This document shows, one piece after another, positions 55,271 through 64,000 of a DNA stretch of 64,000 nucleotides; within the stretch, counting starts at the first letter, position 1, and the number at the start of each line of letters is the position of its first letter. Under the pieces are notes generated by a model. It was not told where the DNA came from. It made no database searches and saw only the letters and a list, made by a program, of their open reading frames with translations. The position numbers were made by a program, and so were the translations under genes. This DNA is from Anniella stebbinsi (taxonomy: Eukaryota; Chordata; Lepidosauria; Squamata; Anniellidae). The DNA is taken from contig JARDYH010000004.1 in NCBI GenBank assembly GCA_029215795.1, positions 29,640,001 to 29,704,000 on the forward strand, written 5' to 3'.

Positions 55271-56013
55271 TTAAAACTGCATTAAAACATTTATTAAGTT
55301 TAAGAGCTCATTGATTTTTAAATTTGCAGTGTTCAGTATATTATAGGAATGTTGAGAACTATTAAATGATTACAGAACTAAATAAATCCACGTCTGGATT
55401 TCAAAAAGATATGTCACCGATCTTTCCAGTGCACAATTTCATATGCATTTTTACGTCTGCAAATGTCTCATGTGCAGGCAGAACAGGCATTTCTCACTCC
55501 GTTGTTTATAGATTCATAAATGTGACACCAGGTATTTATGAATTTGGCATAAGCTAATTTATTCAATTGTCACTAGTCGACGTTCTTGCACATGTCACAG
55601 AACTGAAAATATCAAGTCTGGATCAGTTTCAGTTCACAATGTCAAAGTGGATTTTTAAGAAGGTCAAAGTTGTCAAAATGCATTAAATTGTGTGTGAATT
55701 GTTGAACTGGATTTTTCAAAATCAGAGTTGTGGAAGTGATTAGAGTACAGCCTCACCATTCCTATGACCCGGGGGAAACCCAAAATATCTGGAAAAATGT
55801 GAGTCCTCTTTTTTTAAGATTAGTGAATTTGGATAATTATATGTTTGGTTAGTGAGAGATCGATTGGATTCAAGATGTTGATTTTCAAAGGGATTGAAAT
55901 CTAATACCAATATTGTTCAAGGGAACTATATTCCTGAATGGAATTTCTCAATTCAAAAAGTACTGCTCGTTCTAGTATTAATTTCATCCTGCCTGCCTGT
56001 ATTTGAACACAAA
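55271..56013. other. Unassigned AT-rich sequence
   Basis: No recognised feature. Confidence 0.4.
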
Positions 56014-56308
56014 CTATAGGAAGGTGCTTTATATTGAATCAGATCATTGGTCCATCTAGCCCAGTATTGTTGACATGACTGTGTCAGCCCTATTCCTATG
56101 GAAAGGAATCAGGGCAGCAATTTCATATTTTAACTCCAGCCTCTCCACTCAGAAAAGCTTAAAAATAATCTTTCTTTTGATCATTGGCAGCAGCTCCCCA
56201 GGGTTTCAGGCAGGACTTTTTCCTCGCCTGACTTGCAGAAGCAGAGGATGGATTTTGGGACCTTCTGCATGCAAAGCAGCTGCTGCATCACTCTGAACTA
56301 TGCCCCAC
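56014..56308 (-). mobile_element. tRNA-Ala-like SINE with ~105-bp insertion, minus
   Basis: In plus sense it reads AGGAAGGTGCTTTATATTGAATCAGATCATTGG…CTAGCCCAGTATTG. It then breaks near 56080 and resumes near 56183 with GGCAGCAGCTCCCCAGGG, ending GGGACCTTCTGCATGCAAAGCAGCTGCTGCATCACTC (tRNA head, complement). The insertion at about 56081-56182 has no other copy here that I recognise. Confidence 0.75.
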
Positions 56309-56394
56309 CCCCTGCAATTTCCCTTGCATGATAGGTGAAGAATGACTGGTTCAACATCAGAGGCAAAGTGAGCATAAAGGTGAATTAAATGCAT

Positions 56395-56960
56395 TGATTT
56401 ATTATGTTTTCACACCACCCAACTGCCCAAACTCTCTGGGTGATTCACAAAATAAAGCTTAAAACCATGTAATATAAAAAACATATTAAAACAAGGCTGA
56501 CCATATGAAAAGGAGGACAGGGCTCATGTAACTTTAACAGCAGTAGAGAAAAGGGAATTTCAACCAGTGTCATTTGTATGCAATTAGTTCCTGGTGAAAT
56601 TCCCTCTTCATCACAACAGTTAAAGCTGCAGGCACTATATTAGAGTGACCATATACAAAAGAAGACAGGGCCCCTGCAACTTTAACAGTTGTGGATGAAG
56701 AGGGAATTTCACTAGGAACTAACTGCATACAAATGACACTGGCTGAAATTCCCTTTTCTCTACAACTCTTAAAGTTACATGAGCCCTGTCCTCCTTTTCA
56801 TATGGTCAGCCTAACAATGTAGGCATCAGGTGAGACTCTCTGGGAAGGGTATTCCACAACTTGGGTACCACCACTGAAAAGGCTATCTCACCGTATTTGG
56901 CAGGGGCATCTGGAGGAAGGCCTCTGAAGATGATCTTATGGCCCAGGCAGGTATATGTGT
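56395..56960 (-). pseudogene. L2-like LINE, minus, split by family A MITE
   Basis: The tail at 56395-56493 (TTTATTATGTTTTCACACCACCC, AACTCTCTGGGTGATTCAC) and the body at 56814-56960 (GAGACTCTCTGGGAAGGGTATTCCACAAC, CCACTGAAAAGGC) belong to one minus-strand L2-like copy. It is interrupted by the MITE at 56494-56813. Confidence 0.7.
56494..56813. mobile_element. Family A foldback hAT-like MITE, copy 3
   Basis: AGGCTGACCATATGAAAAGGAGGACAGGGCTC pairs exactly with the right end. An internal terminus-like TTAGAGTGACCATATAC lies at about 56640, as in copies 1 and 2. It sits inside an L2-like LINE. Confidence 0.88.
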
Positions 56961-57709
56961 GAAGCGATTATCCTTAATTCCCAATTTGCACCACAAAGTT
57001 GAAAGAACCTTTGCCACCAGATTCATCCCCACCCCCATCAGAGTCAAACAAATGGAAGGAAATTTTCTCACAAGAAGTGTAACTCCAAAAGGTAAGAACT
57101 ATCAGAGATAACAATAGAATCCTAAAAAGCAAAGGTGCCTGTGACCAACCAAAATATTACAGAATAGTGAGCACTTTAGAGTCCTTAAAAATTCTTCATC
57201 GGGTTGGATGGCACATAAAACAGGGGTGTGGAAAAACAAATTCAAAAGTACAGAAAGATAGGCTAGATGTTGTAGGCATGCGGTCTGCTTGTAGACCCAG
57301 TCTCAAGAAGGGGATTGAAGACTGAATAAATTAGGTGCTGCAGGTCCTGCTTAACTTGTGGGTAGAGATGCAAAATTCCTAGTTCAGCTTGGGAGTGTTG
57401 CAGATATTTTTTGCTGTCCTCACAACACAGTACTAAATGTGTCCTAGGAGGAGAAGGCTAGGAAACTGAAAATGTGTACTCTTTGCATTTTGCACAATTA
57501 AAGTTAATACTGTTGTTGGTTTTACCCTATTATGTGTATCTGTTTCCAAGGCTGAGGCCAACACAGTCACATATATCATTGATGGTTTTAAATATTGTGT
57601 AGTGCCATTTTTTAAAATTGTGATTTTATATTTCTGTGATGGGAGCCCCCTTGCACGGCCTTGACCTTAAATGACGGCATAAATTTATTTGGAGGCCTAT
57701 ATATTTGAA
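56961..57709. other. Unassigned sequence
   Basis: No recognised feature. Confidence 0.4.
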
Positions 57710-57805
57710 GAGTTGAAATCAGCACACAAACATTTTATGTAAATCTGCATCTTCTTTTGTTCTCTTTTGGGCGTCACATAGTTCCTCTTTTTGACTGATG
57801 CATAA
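57710..57805 (+). mobile_element. Family C distal end fragment
   Basis: TTTTATGTAAATCTGCATCTTCTTTTGTTCTCTTTTGGG, then GATGCATAAGTATC, is the right end of family C on the plus strand. Confidence 0.65.
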
Positions 57806-57829
57806 GTATCTTTGAGAAGGTCTGGAAAT

Positions 57830-58505
57830 TCCCTCTATTGCCCTCATATCCAATGCCAGACACGCATTGGATATGATGAATGCAGCAATAAAAACTCTGC
57901 GTTCATATTCCTGAAATATGGATATTGTAGAGCCGGGGGAAAAGGACAGAAAAGGGCAACTAAAATGATCAAGGGACTGAAGCAACTCCCCTATGAGGGA
58001 GGGCTACAACAGCTGGGTTTGTTCAGCTTGGAAAAATGGAGGCTAAGGGGAGACATGACAGAGGTGTACAAAATTATGCATGGTGTGGAGAATGTGGACA
58101 GGGAGACATTTTTCTCCCTCTCTCATAAAACTAGAATCCGGGGTGGGAGAGTCAGGACAGGTAAAAGGAAGGACTTCTTCACACAGCGCATGGTTAAACT
58201 TTGGAATTCACTACCACAAGATGTAGTGATGGCCACATAATTGGATGGCTTTAAAAGGGTGTTGGATAAATTCCTGGAGGAGAAGGCTATTAATGGCTAT
58301 TAGTCCTGATGGCTATGTGCTACCTCCAGTATCAGAGACATTAAGCTAATATACACCAGTTGCTAGGGAACATGGGTGGGAGGGTGCTGTTGCACCATGT
58401 CCTGCTTGTGGATCCTGGGTCGAGAGCTGGTTGACCACTGTGAGAGCAGAGCTCTGGACTAGATGGACCCTTGGTCTGATCCAGCACAGCTCTTCTTATG
58501 TTTTT
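57830..58505 (+). pseudogene. CR1 LINE 3' end (TTCTTATG subtype)
   Basis: The frame 57920-58237 gives QKRATKMIKGLKQLPYEGG, LGLFSLEKWRLRGDM, TRIRGGRVRTGKRKDFFTQR and VKLWNSLPQDVV, the CR1 ORF2 C terminus. After a stop, the LDGFKRVLDKFLEEKAINGY sequence continues in another frame. The UTR contains CTACCTCCAGTATCAGAGAC, CCAGTTGCTAGGGAACATGG and GACTAGATGGACCCTTGG, ending TCTTCTTATG. RT and endonuclease are absent. Confidence 0.9.
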
Positions 58506-58612
58506 TTTAATATTTAAACTGGACTTGGACTGGACAGCCCTTCAAACAGAAGACTTCAAATAGAGGACTGTCCTCTGTAAGTTAAGACACCTGGTCAGGC
58601 CACCCTAGATGG
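58506..58612 (-). mobile_element. Family C proximal end fragment, minus strand
   Basis: TTTAAACTGGACTTGGACTGGACAGCCCTTCAAACAGAAG, then GAGGACTGTCCTCTGTAAG and CACCTGG…GGCCACCCTA, is the left end of family C in reverse. Confidence 0.75.
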
Positions 58613-59385
58613 TGAATGGGAAAGGCCTCAGCTGCTTCTTTTCTGAATGTCAGGTTGCACAGGACTGGGTCCTGTAGAACAGCTGTGGCCTGCTTTGAAA
58701 CCACCCCCTCTTCTGAGAGATTAGATTGGGCCTCTGGGTGGCCAGACAAGAGAGTCCTGCTCTGTATGGGAATGCCCCCTCCTCTGTGATTCTCCGCCTG
58801 GCTGCAGCTGGCTGAAGGAGAATAATTCCTTGCACACGCCAACCCACTTAGTATCAGTCTGAAACACAGCATGCCCCTTAGCGCCGGCAATTGCCAAAAG
58901 ACAGCTTGTGCCATGTGCTTCAGGATCTCCAAGTGACAGATTAGCGGTGCTCCTAATCTTGTTGAAACAGGACATCTAGCTCAGCCTAACAAGTATGTTG
59001 CATACAATTTTGATAGGTCCTTGTGACGAATGCAGCAGACATTGATAGGAAGGGGCAAAATGGTACATTGCTGGCAAGTATATTTCTTAGCTGTTATGTG
59101 GACTTTTAGATTTCAGCCCAGTGGTCTGCTTCACTGCAGCCACTTAATGAAGAAGTTACCCTTAACATCTACAATTTTTAAGCTGTCATCTTATTTTTCG
59201 AGCAGAGCACTTTTGGAACCACGACGTTCCCCCTGTAATGAAACACAATGCCACAACCAAAGTGATAAATTTTAAACCTTGTAAAGAAATCAAAATAAAA
59301 ACAGTGATTAACTTTTCACATTTAAAAGGCTGGGGAAATGTCTTCACTCATTGCTGAAAAGATATCAGAGTAGGTGTCAGGCAAG
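58613..59385. other. Unassigned sequence
   Basis: No recognised feature. Confidence 0.4.
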
Positions 59386-59475
59386 CTCCCTGGACAGAGC
59401 ATTGGCCAAGCTGGCTGGGAATGATGGGAAATGTAGTCCAACACATCTGGAGGGCACCAGGTTGGGGATGGCTGT
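59386..59475. mobile_element. Right half of ACTACAACTCCCATC-type MITE
   Basis: GGGAATGATGGGAAATGTAGTCCAACACATCTGGAGGGCACCAGGTTGGGGATGGCTG is the right half of the family. The left arm is missing. Confidence 0.7.
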
Positions 59476-59499
59476 AGGATGCTGTTGCATATGTGTTGT

Positions 59500-59860
59500 G
59501 GGCCCTGCCTTCACGGTGTTGAGTTGGCACCACTCTGCCGCCAAGCCCCGTGTATTACTGCTACGGGGTGGTGGAAAGTTATCTAAACGAAGGGAAGCAG
59601 TGCGGGGTTTCCGGCAGCCATTCGGCTCACCAGGCCTGCCCCTTCTCTTGGCTTCTGGTGACCAATAGAAGGTCGCCTTCCACTGGGAATGCCCCCTAGC
59701 GTGGCGCTGGAGTGAGGACAGATGGCGGAAGAGCTGTGCTGACCTCGCTCTGGCAGGAAAAGTCAGGGTAAATCTCCGACTTTTCTGCTGCGCATCATTT
59801 TCTCTTTGCTCCATAGTGGCAGCGAATTGGCAGCTTCGTCATATAACCAACACAGTGCTG
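59500..59860. other. GC- and CpG-richer block, identity unknown
   Basis: The block is CpG-richer than its surroundings (CTGCCGCC, CTACGGGG, GGCGGAAGAG). A GTGTTG word occurs near the left edge (59516) and in complement near 59846, and a GACCAATAG box occurs at about 59661. It might be a DNA transposon or a small promoter-like island. The 145-codon minus frame through it is probably a composition effect. Confidence 0.3.
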
Positions 59861-59929
59861 ATTCAGAGCCACCGCAGGGCAAAGGCAACGTTTAGACAGC
59901 CCCCTGCTTGTGAGTTTCTTGGCAACAGC

Positions 59930-60006
59930 TGGTTGGCCAATGTGAACAGGCTGCTGGACTAGATGAATCCTTGGTATGATCCAGTATGGCTCTTCTTATG
60001 TTCTTA
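59930..60006 (+). mobile_element. CR1 3' end (TTCTTATG subtype)
   Basis: GGCTGCTGGACTAGATGAATCCTTGGTATGATCCAGTATGGCTCTTCTTATGTTCTTA is the terminal part only. Confidence 0.85.
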
Positions 60007-60124
60007 AATCTTTCAACGTTTATTGTCCTTACAGCCGGGTTCACACATGATGCATGTACATCACTGGTTTACTGTATGCTTTATGACTAGCAACTGTATG
60101 AACTAGCCCCATTGAAAAGGTTCT

Positions 60125-60300
60125 ATAGCAGAGGTGAAGAACCTACTTCCTCCCAATGTAGTTGGTCTACAATCCCCATCACGCCAAAGCATTGGCGACT
60201 GCTGGTAGGTTGCTGGAAGCCGGGAAGAGGGCAGGAGGGAGGCCCAATGAGCCAAATGGCCCCTGGAAAGCCTGTGCTCCCACCTGGCATGGGGATTTCC
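60125..60300. mobile_element. Diverged ACTACAACTCCCATC-type MITE, left part
   Basis: AGAGGTGAAGAACCTACTTCC, then GTTGGTCTACAATCCCCATCACGCC, resembles the left arm of the family. The right arm cannot be seen. Confidence 0.4.
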
Positions 60301-60599
60301 CACCCCCACCCCACAGCAGCGATACCGCGGGGTTTTACTAGGAAGCACCGGCAAAGCGGCACAGTGAAGACACTCCCCATGACTCACTTGACTAAGAGAG
60401 AAAAGACTGCATTTGCATGGGCAGATCCCACTCAGCAACAAATGTATGAATTCCAGCTGACTGTTTTGGACTTAAAGAATTATTTTATATGGGTGATGGT
60501 CCTTGAAACCCTCTCAAGCTAAATAACATGAAGAGGTGCCCACAACATATATGTTTATTGCTCAAACAGAATTAGGGAATAACAACTCTTTGAAATGCT

Positions 60600-60905
60600 A
60601 AAACAAAGATCTCCCCGACAGGGCCCGCCTGGCGCCAACATTGTTATCTTTTCGGCGCCAGGTCAAGACTTTCCTCTTCTCTCAGGCATTTGGCAATATC
60701 TGAGGAGCCTGGGTTTGTTTTGTTTTGTTTTTGTAGTTTTTGAAGTGTTGATGTGGTTTTTAAATGTATAGATTGTGTATATGTTGTATGTTTTTGCTGT
60801 TTTAATTTTTGTATATTGTTTTTAATTGTTTTTAATCCTATGTAAACCGCCCAGAGAGCTTCGGCTATGGGGCGGTATACAAATGTAATAAATGTAATAA
60901 ATAAA
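60600..60905 (+). mobile_element. L2-like LINE 3' end
   Basis: GCGCCAGGTCAAGACTTTCCTCTTCTCTCAGGCATTT encodes the last LKTFLFSQAF-like residues. A long T-rich UTR follows, then the GTAAACCGCCCAGAGAGCTTCGGCTATGGGGCGG tail with (AATGT)AATAAATAAA. This is the plus-strand reference for tails at 3890 and 56395. Confidence 0.75.
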
Positions 60906-61264
60906 GAAAACACATTACTACATACAATGCAGTGAGGATGATTGAAATCATAATAGAAATAGTGGCAAGCATATTTCTTGGTAAAATTAAAGTTCTATTC
61001 CTTTCAATGAACGAAGCAGTCATTATTAAGTTTTATAGTTACCTACCTGGCAAGCATGGTTTGCAGAGTTTAGGTAATCATGTTTTGGTAGGCCTCTCAT
61101 TCTCTCAGGACCTCTCTTCACATCTAGAACAAACCATTGCTATTTATAACTTTTATGTCCTTGATGACTTCATCCTAAATTTTGGACCTGACGATATTTA
61201 GACTGCTATTTCTCTCAATGTAGCCAGGTTTGCCATTGCCACCAGAAACACCTATATGAAGTTA
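60906..61264. other. Unassigned sequence
   Basis: No recognised feature. The 89-codon frame at 60932-61201 has no splice acceptor or domain support. Confidence 0.4.
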
Positions 61265-61880
61265 TCTTTGCTAAGCTAAGCAGCTTTCTGCTTCCAATAC
61301 TTGTTTGAAGGGCTATTTGGTCCAAGCCCAGTTTAAAGATAAAGAACCATAAAAAGGGTGAACAACAAGGGCACCTTGACAGCAGACTATGCAGGTACAC
61401 AGGTCAGCTGATCAGAGTCTTCTCTTCCCTTCATTATGCCAGTGTGGTGTAGTGGTTAGAGTGTTGGACTGGGAGTCAGGAGATCAGGGTTCTAGTCCCC
61501 ACTCGGCCATGAAAACCCACTGGCTGACTTTGAGCCAGTCACAGACCCTCAGCCCAACCTATCTCACAGGGTTATTGTTGTGAGGATAAAATGAAGAGGA
61601 GGAGAATTATGTACGCCACCTTGGGTTCCTTAAGGAGGAAAAAGGTGGATATACATGAAATAAATAAATAAATAAGTGTAAGATGTATTGTATTTCTATT
61701 TAAATGATAGTAATTATTTCCCAGATTGCATCCAAACATATTACTTAACATATGCAAAATTTATGCAAATCTTCAAATAGAGGATGCCATCAAACAGAGG
61801 ATTGTCCTTCGACAGCAGTTCAAATAGAGAACTTTTGCCCTCTTTTTTGGCAATGCATTTCCTTTTGGGGGGGGCAATGC
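61265..61880 (+). mobile_element. Family C copy split by a Sauria SINE
   Basis: The left part holds TTGTTTGAAGGGCTATTTGGTCCAAGCCCAGTTTAAAG and AAAGAACCATAA. The right part resumes at about 61677 with GTGTAAGATGTATTGTATTTCTATTTAAATGATAG and TATGCAAAATTTATGCAAATC. The SINE entered at the CATTATGGTGAGATG position of family C. Extra GAGGATGCC…ACAGAGGATTGTCC copies follow to 61860. Confidence 0.75.
61437..61676 (+). mobile_element. Sauria SINE, near full length
   Basis: GCCAGTGTGGTGTAGTGGTTAGAGTG (box A), GGTTCTAGTCCCC (box B), CCCAACCTATCTCACAGGGTTATTGTTGTGAGG and TACGCCACCTTGGGTTCC, ending GGATATACATGAAATAAATAAATAAATAA. It is the best SINE copy in the window and is inserted in family C. Confidence 0.93.
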
Positions 61881-62398
61881 CAACTTACCTGGGCATGCTC
61901 TGAGCCTGGGCTACAGCAATAACCACTGTGTCTCCTGTTCTACTTCCCCATAGTATGAGCAGAATCCAGACTTCACTTTAACCTTCCCAGTGCACTAGAC
62001 AGATCTCCCTGCTTGGCAGCTCTCTTGGCTCCATTCTTTTCCTGTGGCAAACTTTTTATGTCCTATAGGCATTAAACATCCGTTTTTTGATATTTTTCTT
62101 CATCTCTGATTTTTCTCCTCTTGCACAGAACTTGAGGTCCTCATTCATTGGGAGAAAGGGATTAAAACCAAGTGGAGATGAGAAAGGAAATAGGTGCTTC
62201 TATCTGTCCCAAAGATGCCCCTTTCCCCCTTGCTTTTCCCTTGAATGGTTTCTGCATTGAAGCCCTCCCAACCCCTTCCCACTGTATATGAATAGAACCC
62301 TCCCAGGCCACTTCCATTTATTCCTCCTCGGGTATCCAATTCATCAGGGCCATTCTTTTGCTCTATTTAATTCTGCCCATTCTTTGCTTTACAATCAG
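61881..62398. other. Flank upstream of candidate exon
   Basis: No repeat is recognised. The last 40 bases are pyrimidine-rich (CTCTATTTAATTCTGCCC, TTCTTTGCTTTAC), as expected before a splice acceptor. Confidence 0.5.
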
Positions 62399-62583
62399 CA
62401 GTGAAGAAATGGGCTGAATTTCCCATTGAGCCAACATGTTCCCTTCCCCACTCCACATTCTTAGCTGGAGAATTAAGCAGGAACCCCGTGAATGAAAACA
62501 TGTATGGCCTGTCGCTGGCCAGTCCGGGTGGCAACTTATTCAGCTTCAAGGATGTCCTGGAGAAAATCTCCCTGGATAATCAG
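62399..62583 (+). CDS. Candidate internal coding exon of unknown gene
   Basis: A 61-codon open frame (62401-62583) runs from a splice acceptor to a donor. It reads KKWAEFPIEPTC, then STFLAGELSRNPVNENMYG, then LSLASPGGNLFSFKDVLEK. The acceptor is a tandem NAGNAG (TCAGCAG) after a pyrimidine tract: AG at 62397-62398 gives start 62399, and AG at 62400-62401 gives start 62402. Both are phase 1. The donor CAG|GTAACA at 62584 is phase 0. Codons in the second half prefer C/G in third position (CTG TCG CTG GCC), unlike the AT-leaning flanks. There are no repeats in it. I do not recognise the protein family. It could still be a chance open frame. Confidence 0.5.
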
Positions 62584-62876
62584 GTAACAATCCAGATTGG
62601 ATCGTCTCATGATTTCCTGTTTCTGAATTGAGTGAGAAGCATTACAATACACCTTTATTCAACCACTTTTAAAAATAATAATTAATGTGCTTTCTTCCCA
62701 GTGTGAATGGCAGGCATGCTTCCACCCAACTCAATTCTCAGTTCTGAATAAACCTGCGTGGGGGCACAGACTCAAACCCCCATCCCTCATGAACAGGGTT
62801 CCCTCATGATGCAGGCTTTTTTCTTTTTTTAAAGCAAGCATACCAGGGCTATATTCAAGCAGGATATAGCACTGTG
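62584..62876. other. Possible intron start, no other feature
   Basis: AT-leaning sequence follows the candidate donor. Nothing else is recognised. Confidence 0.4.
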
Positions 62877-63422
62877 GGCTCATCTACATCTATGCGCCTT
62901 CCAGGAGGGAGGGGAGAGGATCCTGGGCTTTCCTGCTTCTGGGATCGTCCCCCAGCATCCAAACACCAGCACAATGTTCCGGAAGGAAAGAGGGATGTCT
63001 GGCGTGGCGTTTTTTTGTTTTGTTTTTTGAAGGAGACTTTGCGTAGCAATGTGGGCGTGAACGTGTGCCTAAAAGGAATCTTTTTTAAAAATCCTCAAGA
63101 GCCATCACTGTGATGGCAAAACAACTCCCCCCTCCCCCCCCCCGATGGGTACGGAGCTCCCTCGCAGAGCTTCGTGCCTGGTGGCAGAGCCCCGCTACTA
63201 GCGGGGAAGAAGGGACGATCCCAGGAGCAGGCGCCACACCACCCGCAGTCCTCAGGGCTGCCCCGGGACTGCGGGAAAAAAACGGGAAAACTGCGGTTGC
63301 AGTTATCCTGGGGAAAGTGAGAGGTCATCCCTGGTTGATCCCGGGATCCCTTATGCATCATTTGGACGCACAGGGACGATCTCGAGCTGACCCCAGGATA
63401 AATGGATGGTGTAGACATGGCC
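62877..63422. mobile_element. MITE with GGCC..TCTACACC termini, copy 2
   Basis: The left end GGCTCATCTACATC and the complement of the right end GGCCATGTCTACACCATCC are inverted. The interior shares TTCCGGAA…AAACAGGGATGTC-like and GGGATCGTCCC motifs with the 41209-41720 copy. It is GC-rich and non-coding; open frames here are compositional. Confidence 0.75.
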
Positions 63423-63452
63423 TATGAAAGCGGTTTGAAAGAGGTATATGGA

Positions 63453-63646
63453 GGCAGGACCTACACTACTGCATTATAGCGGTATTGAAGTGCACTGACA
63501 ACTGTTGGGGCCCTTTGACATATACCATATACCACTTTCATATTGCTTTCATAGTGTTATTTCTTGCTTGGTGTAGATGTGTCATGGGCCCCAACAGTTG
63601 TCAATGCACTTCAATACCACTATGAAGCAGTAGTGTAGATCCTGCC
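63453..63646. mobile_element. 194-bp palindromic MITE (TCTACAC terminus)
   Basis: GGCAGGACCTACACTACTGC pairs with GCAGTAGTGTAGATCCTGCC, and CACTGACAACTGTTGGGGCCC pairs with GGGCCCCAACAGTTGTCAATG. An internal terminus-like TTGCTTGGTGTAGATG lies in the centre. It is related to 8366-8500. Confidence 0.9.
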
Positions 63647-64000
63647 CTAGGCTACCTATGTGCCAGAGTCCAAAAGAGAGACTGTTCATGGGAAAAACAT
63701 GTCCTTTATGTGGCTGCTCTCCACAGAACACATGTATTCTTATTTTCCGCAAAATGTTTTAAGCCATTTAGTATGTTCGTAGTGTATACAGTGTAAAAGT
63801 CATTTTAAAATAAAATACATTGTAAGATCAGCCAGACAGAGGCAGAGAATCTGGATTTGGGGGGGTTGTGTTGACACATTTTTGATTTATGTAATCTGCA
63901 GGCATTGGAAAGAAAATACATGAAAAGCCCAGGAGGTTTATAAGGGATTTTATTTAAAGATAGGATTATTATATACTTTTCTCAAGTGGGGAAAGGCAAA
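63647..64000. other. Unassigned sequence
   Basis: No recognised feature to the window end. Confidence 0.4.

Noticed and set aside
59377..59814. 145-codon minus-strand open frame
   Set aside because: It starts in a GC-rich block and runs into a MITE half; no splice or domain evidence.

Overview
This window is vertebrate nuclear DNA, and I read it as a squamate reptile (lizard or snake). The reasons are Sauria-type tRNA-derived SINEs, a BovB LINE end, many L2-like and CR1 LINE pieces, and a very high density of short inverted-repeat DNA transposons. It is gene-poor. I find no complete protein-coding gene, no RNA gene and no CRISPR array. The only host-gene candidate is one internal exon near the right end (62399-62583) with an open frame, a tandem NAGNAG acceptor and a good donor. 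The rest of the window could be intergenic or intronic.

Layout. 0-9 kb: MITE remnants, a (TA)n(CA)n microsatellite, CR1 and L2-like fragments, and a 2.2-kb 5'-truncated CR1 LINE (5628-7855) whose frame is broken several times. 9-20 kb: a 588-bp MITE, SINEs, a BovB end lodged in a DNA transposon, a 686-bp hairpin-bearing element (12399-13084), tri- and tetranucleotide repeats, a degenerate tandem repeat (17019-17460) and further MITEs. 20-37 kb: hAT-like elements, one (26273-27251) with a perfect 8-bp target duplication; an LTR-retrotransposon-like piece; two copies of a GCGC-rich element with 3-bp duplications; and a minus-strand L1 end split by one of those copies. 37-47 kb is the densest part. 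It holds an element with a perfect 8-bp duplication (38124-38545), an 857-bp hairpin element, a three-level nest (solo LTR inside a hairpin element inside another transposon, 41987-44345), and a 1808-bp hAT-like element (44717-46524) with a perfect 8-bp duplication and five palindromes spaced about 243 bp apart. 47-64 kb: more L2, CR1, SINE and MITE copies, then the candidate exon.

Family letters A-H, K and M are local labels for repeats that recur here. They are not database names. A, B, D, E and K end in TAGGG/TAGRGTGACC-like termini. Where duplications can be read they are 8 bp, so I assign these to the hAT superfamily. Several families with TCTACAC in their terminal repeats form a second group; one of them has 3-bp TTA/TTG duplications, as in PIF/Harbinger.

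The main new observation is that several unrelated-looking elements (D, E, F, K) carry long palindromes whose arms end, reading outward on both strands, in consensus 5' splice sites (GGTAAG/GGTGAG). D and E also share a GGTGAT..TCATCACC core at the palindrome centre. This resembles mobile bidirectional promoter-plus-donor cassettes, but that function is inference.
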